Source: Pseudomonadota bacterium (GTDB lineage: Bacteria; Pseudomonadota; Alphaproteobacteria; Rhizobiales; Xanthobacteraceae). Taken from it: a DNA stretch of 35,102 nucleotides. The stretch lies in assembly GCA_023404705.1 (NCBI GenBank), contig JAEYAU010000142.1, forward strand, positions 1 to 35,102. Direction: 5' to 3'. Position 1 is the first letter of the stretch. Each line of letters opens with the position of its first letter. Positions 1-7,868 of the stretch are shown here, piece by piece. Under the pieces are notes generated by a model. That model was not told where the DNA came from and did no database searches. It saw nothing but the letters and a program-made list of their open reading frames with translations. A program made the position numbers and the translations under genes.

Positions 1-53
1 CCCCGCCGGGCGCGCGACTTCGCTTTTTTCTCACCTCATGTGGAACATTCGGC

Positions 54-69
54 GCGCGAGCTTTCGCGC
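54..69. repeat. Short perfect hairpin directly after the flavin reductase stop
   Basis: GCGCGA and TCGCGC pair around a GCTT loop, immediately 3' of the hpaC-like stop codon on the minus strand. No T-run follows in the minus direction, so it is a poor intrinsic terminator. It may only stabilise the 3' end of the message. Confidence 0.35.
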
Positions 70-669
70 TCACACCTGCTTGTAGCCGCGCTCGTGGTAC
101 AGCAGCGCGGGTCCGGGCGCGCCGACGCGGACCCCCTCGACCACCGCGAAGAACACGTTGTGGGTCGCGACCGACTTCACCTCCACCACGCGGCAATCGA
201 ACGAGACCACCGCATTCTCGAGCACCGGTGCGCCGGTCGCCAGCGTGGTCCATGACGTGGTCGCGAAGCGCTCCTCCATCGTCAGCCCGCCCCGCCCCGC
301 GAAGGCGTCGGCCGTCGCCTCCGCGTCCGCGCGCAGCACGTTGACGCAAAGCACGCCGGCTTCCCCCAGCACCGAGCACGCATAGCTCTTTCGGTTGAGG
401 CAGACGAGCAGCGTCGGCGGCTGATCCGAGACCGAGCACACCGCGGTCGCGGTGACCCCCGCGTGTCCGGCCGCGCCGGTCGTGGTTATGACGTGCACGG
501 CCGCGCCGAGCCGGCTCATGGCGTCGCGGAACCGCGCGGGCTCCACGGACGCGATCGGCGTCGGGCCGATGGCGTCGAAGGCACCCGCCATGGCGTCGTC
601 AGGACGTTGGTCGATCCAGCTCATCGGCACCGGGGGCGTGACACGTAGCATCACGCCGATCTTGAGCAT
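70..669 (-). CDS. hpaC: Flavin reductase domain protein, HpaC-like component of a two-component monooxygenase
   Basis: A 199-residue protein of the flavin reductase (FMN-binding split-barrel) family. It would use NAD(P)H to supply reduced flavin to the HpaB-type monooxygenase encoded just upstream on the same strand (76 nt gap). The family pattern is visible: FRDAMSRLGAAVHVITT near residue 47, GVTATAVCSVSDQPPTLLVCLN in the middle, VLCVNVL, and a late conserved HNVFFAVVEGV stretch. The start is uncertain: there is no good Shine-Dalgarno before 669, and in-frame ATGs at 651 and 624 would trim a leader that looks non-conserved. The symbol follows from fold and neighbour; other HpaC/RutF/ActVB-like reductases remain possible. 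Confidence 0.8.
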   Translation of the reverse strand: MLKIGVMLRVTPPVPMSWIDQRPDDAMAGAFDAIGPTPIASVEPARFRDAMSRLGAAVHVITTTGAAGHAGVTATAVCSVSDQPPTLLVCLNRKSYACSVLGEAGVLCVNVLRADAEATADAFAGRGGLTMEERFATTSWTTLATGAPVLENAVVSFDCRVVEVKSVATHNVFFAVVEGVRVGAPGPALLYHERGYKQV

Positions 670-745
670 TCACGGCCCGCACGCAAGGGCGCGCGCATTA
701 TTTGTCGTAATGCGGCCGATTAGAATCTGCCCGCGAGGTTACGCC

Positions 746-2323
746 TTACTCCGCGGCGCGCGCCTTCGGACCAAACCAGGCGACGTCGTCCGGGTTCAGC
801 CAGGTCGGATCGGTCCAGCCGCTCTCGTCGTAGTCCGCCATGCACTGTTCGGCGAGCGCAATCATGCCGTCGAGCGCGCCCGAGCCGCGCGCGTTCCACA
901 TGCACTGGATCCTGATGTCCTCGTGGTTGCCCGCGTAGTTGATCTCGTAGAGTTCGTGGCGGCCGCCGAATTCGGTGCCGATCGCGTCCCACAGCAGCTT
1001 CATGATCTTGATGCGCTCGCGATATTCGATGTTGTTCGAGCCGCGCACGTATTTCTGGAGATACTTGTCGATCGCCGGATTGGCGAAGTCGCGCGCCGAG
1101 GATGGCAGATAGATCAGCGACGAGGCGACGATCTTCTCCACGATCTCCTTGATGCGCCCATAGGCATCGCCCGCGAACACGCGGTAGCTCGAGCCCGACT
1201 GCGCGTTCGGCAGCACCGTGTCGCCGACCCACGGCACCGGATGCATCGCCATGGCGTCGGAGATCGCCCAGAACAGATTGCGCCAGGCGATCACCTCGCC
1301 GAGCATCGCCTGGTTGCCGCGGAATTCGTCCGAGCCGGCGGCACGCAGCGCCTTCGCGAGAATGCCGACCAGGAAGTCGAGCTTGACGGCGAAGCGCGTG
1401 CAGCCCTGGAACTGGAAGCCGTTGAGGAAGCCCGAGCGCGGATAGAAGATCTTGATCTTGTCCACGTCGCGATGGACCAGCACGTTCTCCCAGGGAATGA
1501 ACACATTGTCGAACACGAAGATCGCATCGTTCTCGTCGAAGCGCGACGAGAGCGGATAGTCGAACGGCGTTCCGAGCACGCTGCCGATCATCTCGTAGGA
1601 AGTGCGGCAGAACAGTTTGACCCCCGGCGCGTTCATCGGCGCGATGAACATCACGGCAAGGTCCGGATCGTTGATCGGCATCGCCGCGTTCTGGCCGAGG
1701 AAGTTGTAATGAGTCAGCGCCGATGAGGTCGCGACCACCTTCGCGCCCGAGACGTAGATGCCGGAGTCGGTCTCCTTCTGGATTGTGATGAATACGTCCT
1801 TCACCTGGTCCGCCGCCTTGGCGCGGTCGACCGGCGGATTGACGATGGCGTGGTTCATGAACAGCACGCTGTCCTGCGCGCGCGTGTACCAACGCTTCGC
1901 ATTGTCGGAGAACTTGCCGTAGAAATCGCTGTGCGCGCCGAGCGTGTTCATCAGCGACGCCTTGTAGTCCGGCGTGCGCCCCATCCAGCCATAGGTCATG
2001 CGCGCCCAATGCGCGATCGCCTCGCGCTGCGCGATCAGGTCCTCCCGCGAGCGCGCCACCTTGAAGAACTTGTGCGTGAAGCCGCCATTGCCCGTGTCGG
2101 TCGGGCTCGTCAGCACGTCCTTGTGCTTCGGATCGTGCAGCGCGTCGTAGAGGCGCGCGATCGAGCGCGCTGCGTTGCGGAACGCCGGATGCGCCGTGAC
2201 GTCCTTGACGCGCTCGCCCTGGATATAAACCTCGCGCTCGTCGCGCAGGCTCTCGAGATATTCCTTGCCGGTGAAGGGCCGCGCCTTGCCGGCGATCGCG
2301 TCCTCGGGCTTGCTCTGGGCCAT
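746..2323 (-). CDS. hpaB: 4-hydroxyphenylacetate 3-monooxygenase family oxygenase component (HpaB-like)
   Basis: A 525-residue protein, full length for the HpaB/PvcC/TftD family of FADH2-using aromatic ortho-hydroxylases. Recognisable stretches are TGKEYLESLRDEREVYIQGE at the N-terminus, the flavin/substrate region with LTHYNFLGQNAAMPINDPDLAVMF, then FDENDAIFVFDNVFIPWENVL and a C-terminal helical domain. It would hydroxylate a phenolic ring with reduced flavin from the reductase gene downstream. AGAGGAA lies about 8 nt before the ATG and supports the start. Substrate cannot be read from sequence; no ring-cleavage gene (hpaD/E-like) is in the window, so 4-hydroxyphenylacetate is only the family name. 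Confidence 0.88.
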   Translation of the reverse strand: MAQSKPEDAIAGKARPFTGKEYLESLRDEREVYIQGERVKDVTAHPAFRNAARSIARLYDALHDPKHKDVLTSPTDTGNGGFTHKFFKVARSREDLIAQREAIAHWARMTYGWMGRTPDYKASLMNTLGAHSDFYGKFSDNAKRWYTRAQDSVLFMNHAIVNPPVDRAKAADQVKDVFITIQKETDSGIYVSGAKVVATSSALTHYNFLGQNAAMPINDPDLAVMFIAPMNAPGVKLFCRTSYEMIGSVLGTPFDYPLSSRFDENDAIFVFDNVFIPWENVLVHRDVDKIKIFYPRSGFLNGFQFQGCTRFAVKLDFLVGILAKALRAAGSDEFRGNQAMLGEVIAWRNLFWAISDAMAMHPVPWVGDTVLPNAQSGSSYRVFAGDAYGRIKEIVEKIVASSLIYLPSSARDFANPAIDKYLQKYVRGSNNIEYRERIKIMKLLWDAIGTEFGGRHELYEINYAGNHEDIRIQCMWNARGSGALDGMIALAEQCMADYDESGWTDPTWLNPDDVAWFGPKARAAE

Positions 2324-2399
2324 CGGGGGATTCCTCTTTGTGCGCGGCTGGCCGCTGCGTTGTTATGGCTGACGTTCCGCAGCCCGCCCGCCCGTGCAA

Positions 2400-2427
2400 G
2401 GTATAAAACCGGGAACGGGTGGAACAA
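2400..2427 (-). promoter_or_regulatory. Possible promoter for the hpaB-hpaC pair
   Basis: On the minus strand a TTGTTC (2422-2427) and TATACC (2400-2405) are separated by 16 nt and lie about 77 nt before the hpaB start, just past the end of the flavoprotein gene. This fits a sigma-70-like promoter in an otherwise GC-rich gap. It was picked by eye only. Confidence 0.35.
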
Positions 2428-2444
2428 TGGCACCTACGGCAACA

Positions 2445-4097
2445 TCATGCCGCCTGCCCTGCCGCCGACCGCCCCGCAGCACGCCCCGAGAAGATGCAGC
2501 CGCCGAGAAACGTTCCCTCGAGCGCCGCATAGCCGTGCACGCCGCCGCCGCCGAAGCCTGCGACCTCGCCGGCCGCATAGAGGCCCGGCACCGGCTGCCC
2601 GTCCGCGCCGAGCACGCGGCTCTCGAGATCGGTCTGCAGCCCGCCCAGCGTCTTGCGCGTGAGGATATTGAGCCGCACCGCGATCAGCGGCCCCGCGGCC
2701 GGGTCGAGCAGCTTGTGCGGCGTCGCGGTGCGCGTGAGCTTGTCGCCGAGATAATTGCGCGCGCCGCGCAGCGCGATCACTTGCATGTCCTTACCGAACG
2801 GATTGTCGATCTGCCGGTCGCGCGCGCGGATCTCGCGCTCGACCTGCTCGAGCGTGAGCAGATTGTCGCCCGTCAGCTTGTTCATGCGCGCGACCAGGGC
2901 CGGCAGCTCGCGCTCGACGATGAAGTCCTCGCCCTTCTCCATGAAGGCGCGCACCGGCCCCGGCATGCCCTTGCGCACGCGCGCGATCACCTTGCCCCAG
3001 CTCTTGCTGGTGAGGTCGGGATTCTGCTCCGAGCCCGAGAGCGCGAATTCCTTGGCGATGATCTTCTCGGTGAGGATGAACCACGAATAATCGTAGCCGC
3101 TGTGCATGATGTAGTTCAGCGTCGCCAGCGTATCGAAGCCCGGGAAGAGTGGCACCGGCAGCCGCCGCCCGCGCGCGTCGAGCCAGAGCGATGACGGCCC
3201 CGGCAGGATGCGGATCGCGTGATTGGGCCAGATCGGATCCCAGTTCTTGATGCCTTCGACGTAATGCCACATGCGATCGCGGTTGATGATCGTGCCGCCC
3301 GCGGCTTCGGTGATCGCCAGCATGCGCCCGTCCACGTGGTCCGGCACGCCCGTGATCATGCGCTTCGGCGGCCCGCCGAGCCGCGCCGGCCAGTTCTCGC
3401 GAACGAGGTCGTGATTGCCGCCGATGCCGCCCGAGGTGACGATCACGCATTGGGCGCGCAGATGAAACGCGGCGACGACATCGCGCGCGCTCTTCTGTCC
3501 GCGCTTCACGTCGGTCGGCACCAGGATGTCGCCGCGCACGCCGTCGACCGCGCCGCCCGTACGCGTGATCTCGTTCACGCGGTGCCTGAACCGGAAGGTG
3601 ATGAACCCGTCGCGTGCCGCTTGTTGCGCGCGCGCGACGAACGGCTCGACCACGCCTGGGCCCGTGCCCCAGGTCACGTGAAAGCGCGGCACCGAATTGC
3701 CGTGCCCGACCGCGTTGCCGCCGCCGCGCTCCGCCCAGCCGACGACGGGAAAGAAGCGCAGGCCCCGCTCGCGCAGCCACGCGCGCTTCTCGCCCGCCGC
3801 AAACGCCACATAGGCCTCGGCCCATTTGCGCGGCCAAAGATCTTCCTTGCGATCGAAGGCGGCCGTGCCCATCCAGTCCTCGAGCGCGAGATCATACGAG
3901 TCGCGGATGCGCATGCGGCGCTGCTCGGGCGAGTCGACGAGGAACAATCCGCCGAGCGACCAGAACGCCTGCCCGCCGAGCGACTGCTCGCCCTCCTGAT
4001 CCAGCACGATGACCTTGCGCTTCGCCTCCGCGAGCTCGCAGGCCGCCACGAGCCCCGCGAGCCCTCCGCCCACGATGATGACGTCCGCGTCGGCCAT
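2445..4097 (-). CDS. FAD-binding dehydrogenase (KsdD/fumarate reductase flavoprotein-like, COG3573 type)
   Basis: The chosen start at 4097 gives 550 residues and has GGAGGGG 3-4 nt before the ATG; longer readings upstream run antisense into the LysR gene. The protein opens with a Rossmann FAD motif, VIIVGGGLAGL (residues 6-16), followed by VIVLDQE for the adenosine ribose. It ends with the second FAD signature GLYAAGEVAGFGGGGVHGYAALEG, typical of flavoproteins related to 3-ketosteroid dehydrogenase and fumarate reductase. Family members oxidise or reduce carbon-carbon bonds next to carbonyls; the substrate here is unknown. It is co-oriented with hpaB (121 nt gap), suggesting a shared aromatic or organic-acid role. 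Confidence 0.85.
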   Translation of the reverse strand: MADADVIIVGGGLAGLVAACELAEAKRKVIVLDQEGEQSLGGQAFWSLGGLFLVDSPEQRRMRIRDSYDLALEDWMGTAAFDRKEDLWPRKWAEAYVAFAAGEKRAWLRERGLRFFPVVGWAERGGGNAVGHGNSVPRFHVTWGTGPGVVEPFVARAQQAARDGFITFRFRHRVNEITRTGGAVDGVRGDILVPTDVKRGQKSARDVVAAFHLRAQCVIVTSGGIGGNHDLVRENWPARLGGPPKRMITGVPDHVDGRMLAITEAAGGTIINRDRMWHYVEGIKNWDPIWPNHAIRILPGPSSLWLDARGRRLPVPLFPGFDTLATLNYIMHSGYDYSWFILTEKIIAKEFALSGSEQNPDLTSKSWGKVIARVRKGMPGPVRAFMEKGEDFIVERELPALVARMNKLTGDNLLTLEQVEREIRARDRQIDNPFGKDMQVIALRGARNYLGDKLTRTATPHKLLDPAAGPLIAVRLNILTRKTLGGLQTDLESRVLGADGQPVPGLYAAGEVAGFGGGGVHGYAALEGTFLGGCIFSGRAAGRSAAGQAA

Positions 4098-4174
4098 GTC
4101 CCCCTCCGGCTCTTGTCGCAACAATGGCACGCTGCTCGCTGGATGTGCAAAGGCGATCCCGCCTGGAAAGCGCG

Positions 4175-5158
4175 TCAGGGGCGGCCGGTCTTCGCGCTCT
4201 TGCGAGCAGACGTGCCATGAGCGCCCGCGATCTCTCTCGCGTTCTGCAGGAACAGCCGCGCGGAGGGACTGAGCGTCCGGTTTTTCAGCGAGATCAAGGC
4301 CACGGGCCCGCGAGTGCTGCGCAGCCGCACGTCGACGGCGGTCAACTGCGGATGCCGGCGCGGCGTCGTCAGCATCGTGCGCGGATGCATCGCCAGGAAC
4401 GGACCGTTCGCCACCAGCACAGTCAACGCATAGGTGGACGAGGTCGTCACCGCGGCACGAGGCATGGCGATCCCCTGTGCTTCGAAGGCTCCGCTGATAA
4501 CCTGCGTCAGGAAACCCGAGGCGGCCGGGAAGACCCACGGCTCGTCGACCAGCTGTGTCAGGCTCACATTGCGCCGGCGTGCCCAGGAATTGTCCTTGCC
4601 GCATAAGACAGCAAGCTCGTCGTGGAACAGGACGTCGCTCGTCAGGTCCTCGTCGACGATCGATCCGGCGAGCCGGCTGAGCACCAGCTCGATGTCGCGC
4701 CGGCGCAGTGCGCGCAGCAGCACGTCGGTCGGCTGCACCAGTAGGTCGAACCTCATGCGTGGATAGCGCGGCATCAGCCGGTTGAACACGGCCGAAGCAA
4801 CGGCCGACATCGGCGGCGTCGTTCCGATGCGGAGTTCGCCGACCGCAGGATCGGCGAGCGTGGCGATCTCGCCCAGTCCTTGCCGCAGTTCGTTGAAGAT
4901 CACGGCGCTGCGCTGGAGCATCGCGTCGCCATAGACTGTCGGCGTCACGCCCTGCGCAGTGCGATCGAGCAGCGGCACGCCGACCGCGTGCTCCAATTCG
5001 CCGATCGCATAGGAGACTGCCGGCTGCGTGATCGCGAGACTGGCGGCCGCCTTCGCCATGCTGCCGGTCTCGGCGGCCGCTCGCAGGATCTGCAGATCGC
5101 GCAGCTTGATGCGCCGGCTGGCGCGGCCGATCCAGTCACCCTCCGGCCTATCAGCCAT
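4175..5158 (-). CDS. LysR-family transcriptional regulator
   Basis: A 327-residue protein with an N-terminal winged helix-turn-helix (about residues 18-75: KLRDLQILRAAAETGSMAKA, then ITQPAVSYAIGELEHAVGVPLLDR) and a C-terminal LysR substrate-binding domain (LRIGTTPPMSAV, FDLLVQP, DIELVLSRL). GAGGA sits about 7 nt before the ATG. It is divergent from a tripartite-tricarboxylate-type binding protein and lies upstream of the flavoprotein and hpaB on its own strand. The common arrangement predicts control of one or both flanks in response to an aromatic or carboxylic inducer. A palindrome in the divergent gap is the likely binding site. Confidence 0.92.
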   Translation of the reverse strand: MADRPEGDWIGRASRRIKLRDLQILRAAAETGSMAKAAASLAITQPAVSYAIGELEHAVGVPLLDRTAQGVTPTVYGDAMLQRSAVIFNELRQGLGEIATLADPAVGELRIGTTPPMSAVASAVFNRLMPRYPRMRFDLLVQPTDVLLRALRRRDIELVLSRLAGSIVDEDLTSDVLFHDELAVLCGKDNSWARRRNVSLTQLVDEPWVFPAASGFLTQVISGAFEAQGIAMPRAAVTTSSTYALTVLVANGPFLAMHPRTMLTTPRRHPQLTAVDVRLRSTRGPVALISLKNRTLSPSARLFLQNAREIAGAHGTSARKSAKTGRP

Positions 5159-5169
5159 TTTGATATCCT

Positions 5170-5196
5170 CATAAGAAGATCACGAGTTCTCTTATG
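5170..5196. promoter_or_regulatory. Candidate LysR operator in the divergent gap
   Basis: CATAAGA (5170-5176) and TCTTATG (5190-5196) form a perfect 7-bp inverted repeat with a 13-nt spacer. It lies 12 nt upstream of the lysR start and 57 nt before the receptor gene. A dyad between divergent genes is where LysR proteins usually bind their autoregulatory site. Binding is inferred. Confidence 0.5.
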
Positions 5197-5252
5197 GACT
5201 ATTCGGCGCGATCATCTGCGCGTCAAGGTCGCTGCCGCTCAGGAGTCGCCCG

Positions 5253-6212
5253 ATGCGCTGCACACGTCGAACCTTCACGACCGGGCTGGCGAGCTGCGTG
5301 ATCGTTACCGGCCATGCGCGGGCGGAGCGCCCCATTCGCATCGTATTGCCCTACCCGGCAGGCGGTGTCGGCGACGCCACGGCGCGTCTCATTGCCGACG
5401 ACATGCAGGCGAATCTGCAGCGGCCCGTCATCGTCGAGAACAAGGTCGGCGCCGCAGGACGGCTCGGCGTCCTCGCCGTGAAGGATTCCCCTGCCGATGG
5501 CAGCATTCTGCTGTTCGCGCCGATCGCGCCCATGGCCGTGTTCCCTCACGTCTACGGCAGCCTCGGTTACGATCCGGACGCCGACTTCGCGCCGATCGCC
5601 CAGATCGCCACGTTCGATATCGCCGTCGCGATCGGCAGCGAGCTCCGCACCGAATCGCTGCAGGACCTGATCGCCTGGCTGCGCGCCAATCCATCGCGCG
5701 CGTTTTACGGCAGTCCGGCCACGGGATCGCTGCCGCATTTCTTTGCAGTGCTGTTCGCCGCGGCTGCCGGCCTGGAGCTGCGCCACGTTGCGTATCGCGG
5801 CAATGCGCAGGCTCTCGCCGATCTCATTGGGGGGCATCTTCCGATGTTCTTCACCTCGACACAGGACCTTGTGGAAGCCCACAAGGCGAGCCGCATCCGC
5901 GTGCTCGCGACCTCCGGCACACGGCGCTCCTCCGTGCTGCCGGAGGTCCCGACCTTCGCCGAGTCCGGCTACGCCATTCGCGGAGAGGGCTGGTATGGCC
6001 TCTATGCGCCGGCATCGACGCCACGCGCGGTCGTCGGACGCCTCAACGAGATCGTCGTCGCAACCCTTCGTCGGCCCGAGATTCGCAGCCGGCTCGGCGC
6101 GCTCGGACTGGAGCCGACCGGCACGTCCCCGGCGGAGCTTGCCGCTATTCAGAGGACAGATCGGGATTTCTGGGGCGGCGTCATCAGGAGATCGGGCTTC
6201 AAACCCGAATGA
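5253..6212 (+). CDS. Tripartite tricarboxylate transporter (Bug/TctC family) substrate-binding protein
   Basis: A 319-residue periplasmic receptor. An N-terminal export signal (about 1-25, with a twin-arginine TRRTF) precedes mature sequence RPIRIVLPYPAGGVGDATARLIAD, the classic Bug signature. IVENKVGAAGRLG, a central YRGNAQALADLIGGHLPMFF and FAESGYAIRGEGWYGLYAPA complete the family pattern. AGGAG lies 7 nt before the ATG. Bug proteins bind carboxylates or aromatic acids, sometimes without dedicated permeases. No TctA/TctB permease gene is nearby, so this is an orphan receptor, probably for a ligand linked to the adjacent regulator and oxygenase genes. Confidence 0.9.
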   Translation: MRCTRRTFTTGLASCVIVTGHARAERPIRIVLPYPAGGVGDATARLIADDMQANLQRPVIVENKVGAAGRLGVLAVKDSPADGSILLFAPIAPMAVFPHVYGSLGYDPDADFAPIAQIATFDIAVAIGSELRTESLQDLIAWLRANPSRAFYGSPATGSLPHFFAVLFAAAAGLELRHVAYRGNAQALADLIGGHLPMFFTSTQDLVEAHKASRIRVLATSGTRRSSVLPEVPTFAESGYAIRGEGWYGLYAPASTPRAVVGRLNEIVVATLRRPEIRSRLGALGLEPTGTSPAELAAIQRTDRDFWGGVIRRSGFKPE

Positions 6213-6273
6213 ACTCCTTCACCGAATGAGCAATGGCCTGTGGCAACGCGGCTTCCGCAAACGGAGCACGACC

Positions 6274-6576
6274 ATGTCCCTGCTGCCGGAGATCACGCTT
6301 GCGCTCTTCTCGATCTTCAACGTGCTGCGCCTCGGCTCCTACATCCCGCAGATCCTGCGTGTCGCCGCCGATACGGGAGGCGCGCAGTCGATCTCCTACT
6401 CGACGTGGTGGCTCTGGGTCGGCGCCAATACGTCGACCGCGGCTTATGCACTGGTCAACATCTCGGACTGGAAGCTGTTTGCGGTCAGCGCCGTGAATGC
6501 GGCCGGCTGCGGCGCCGTTATCATCCTGACGATGTGGAAGAGGCGCCAGGTGGCGCGGCTGAGGACAAGATCATGA
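6274..6576 (+). CDS. PQ-loop / SemiSWEET-like small membrane protein
   Basis: A 100-residue hydrophobic protein from the start at 6274, which has GGAG 7 nt upstream; an in-frame ATG at 6226 would add 16 polar residues without a clear ribosome site. It shows three predicted membrane helices and the PQ motif in LGSYIPQILRV (P25-Q26), followed by SISYSTWWLWVGAN and a last helix ending in a basic tail. Bacterial SemiSWEETs of this size dimerise to move small sugars, but many PQ-loop proteins have unknown cargo. Its stop overlaps the methyltransferase start in ATGA, so the two are translated together. Confidence 0.75.
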   Translation: MSLLPEITLALFSIFNVLRLGSYIPQILRVAADTGGAQSISYSTWWLWVGANTSTAAYALVNISDWKLFAVSAVNAAGCGAVIILTMWKRRQVARLRTRS

Positions 6577-7592
6577 ACGTCCATGCTGGGATCGAGGGCG
6601 CCGAAGCGCACCTTCTTGCACTGATCAACGGATATCGGCTGACGCAGGCCATCTATGTGGTGACCGTGCTAGGCGTGCCGGACCTGCTCGCCGCGGGACC
6701 GCGGCAAAGCGCGGAGCTTGCGTCCGCTACCGGTGCCGATCCCGATGCCTTGCACCGGGTGCTGCGGGCTCTCGCGGCGTTCGGAATTCTGCGCCAGGAG
6801 GCCGAGGGCTTTGCGCTGGCCAGTCTCGGCGCCTGCCTGCGCACAGATGCGCCGCGTTCGCTCAAGCCGTGGGTCGAATTTATCGCGCGACCGGCCGTCT
6901 GGAATGCCTGGGGCGGCATGCTGCACACGGTACGCACCGGAGAGACTGCGTTTCACCACCTGCATGGTCAGGACATCTGGACCTATCGCGCCGGCGATCC
7001 GGAGGAGAGTCGCATCTTCGACGCCGCCATGAGCCGTGGCTCCGCGCGGCTCGCCGAGGGTCTGCTCGCTGCCTATGATTTCGCGCCCTTCCGCCGCATC
7101 GTCGATGTCGGCGGCGGCGACGGCACCCTCCTCAGTGCGATCCTGGCGCATCATCATGGCCTACGGGGCACTCTGCTCGATCTTCCGCATGTCGTTGCCG
7201 GCGGGCAATGCAGCTCGCGGGCGCACGACGTGGCCGATCGCTTCGAAGTCTGTGCCGGCAGCTTCTTCGAGAGTGTCCCGGCCGGAGCCGACGCCTACAT
7301 CCTCAAGCATGTGATTCACGACTGGCAGGATGTCGATGCCCTGACGATCCTGCGCAACTGCCGCGCCGCCATGGGCCCTCGGGCACGCCTCATCCTGATC
7401 GAGCGCATCGTGGCGTACGGTCCCGGCGAGCGGGATGTCGCGCTCGCCGATCTCAACATGCTGGTCAATGCGGGCGGGCGCGAGCGCAGCGAGGACGAGT
7501 TTCGCGGCCTGCTCGCCGCGCGCGGCCTCGCTTTCGTCCGATCAATTCCCTTGCCGGCTTGCCACTTCGTCATCGAGGCGCAGCCCGCCTAG
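6573..7592 (+). CDS. SAM-dependent O-methyltransferase (plant COMT/acetylserotonin OMT-like)
   Basis: A 339-residue class I methyltransferase with the two-domain layout of the Methyltransf_2 family. An N-terminal winged-helix dimerisation domain (about 10-100, YRLTQAIYVVTVLGVPDLLA) precedes a Rossmann domain with SAM motif RIVDVGGGDGTLLSA (175-189) and LLDLPHVV. The catalytic histidine of the family is conserved at H249 in LKHVIHDWQD, followed by LILIERI. It probably methylates a hydroxyl on an aromatic or polyketide-like small molecule. The start overlaps the PQ-loop gene stop (ATGA). Its product is unknown, but an O-methyltransferase near an aromatic hydroxylase is chemically suggestive. 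Confidence 0.88.
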   Translation: MNVHAGIEGAEAHLLALINGYRLTQAIYVVTVLGVPDLLAAGPRQSAELASATGADPDALHRVLRALAAFGILRQEAEGFALASLGACLRTDAPRSLKPWVEFIARPAVWNAWGGMLHTVRTGETAFHHLHGQDIWTYRAGDPEESRIFDAAMSRGSARLAEGLLAAYDFAPFRRIVDVGGGDGTLLSAILAHHHGLRGTLLDLPHVVAGGQCSSRAHDVADRFEVCAGSFFESVPAGADAYILKHVIHDWQDVDALTILRNCRAAMGPRARLILIERIVAYGPGERDVALADLNMLVNAGGRERSEDEFRGLLAARGLAFVRSIPLPACHFVIEAQPA

Positions 7593-7625
7593 CATGATTG
7601 TGCGGACCGCAAAGAGTGAGATGAC

Positions 7626-7868
7626 ATGACGGATCTGCTCGCAACCGCGGCCTTCGCCATGCTGATCGCCGCGCAGTTTTGCGCCAATCTCGCGGCCGCG
7701 AAGCTGCGCGATCAGGACGAAGGCCCCGGATCGTTCAACGGCGCTGCGGCCGGGTCCTCCCGGAAGGGCTGCGTGATCAGCCGGTCGAGCCGCGACTCTC
7801 CGGGATCGCGGAACATCGTGATGCCGATGGTCATGCCCTCGTGGCCGGCTTCGGGCGCCGCGCGGTAG
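7626..7868 (+). CDS. Doubtful small ORF, hydrophobic N-terminus
   Basis: Downstream of the methyltransferase an ATG at 7626 opens an 80-codon frame. The first 30 residues (LLATAAFAMLIAAQFCANLA) form a plausible membrane helix; the remainder runs antisense to the end of the sterol desaturase gene and looks like random high-GC translation. It may be the stub of a gene cut off by rearrangement, or not a gene. No homologue is recognised. Confidence 0.15.
   Translation: MTDLLATAAFAMLIAAQFCANLAAAKLRDQDEGPGSFNGAAAGSSRKGCVISRSSRDSPGSRNIVMPMVMPSWPASGAAR

Noticed and set aside
20..40. T-run at 25-30 as a terminator for a plus-strand gene before the window
   Set aside because: Only a 4-bp stem (GCGA/TCGC) precedes it and the upstream gene is not visible.
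720..2399. A 559-codon minus-strand frame overlapping hpaB
   Set aside because: It is a shifted reading of the hpaB gene with Arg/Gly/Ala-rich, non-family sequence; hpaB in the other frame has clear family motifs throughout.
4098..4604. N-terminal extension of the FAD dehydrogenase
   Set aside because: The extra 169 codons lie antisense-free but out of frame within the LysR gene; GGAGGGG and the FAD motif place the start at 4097.
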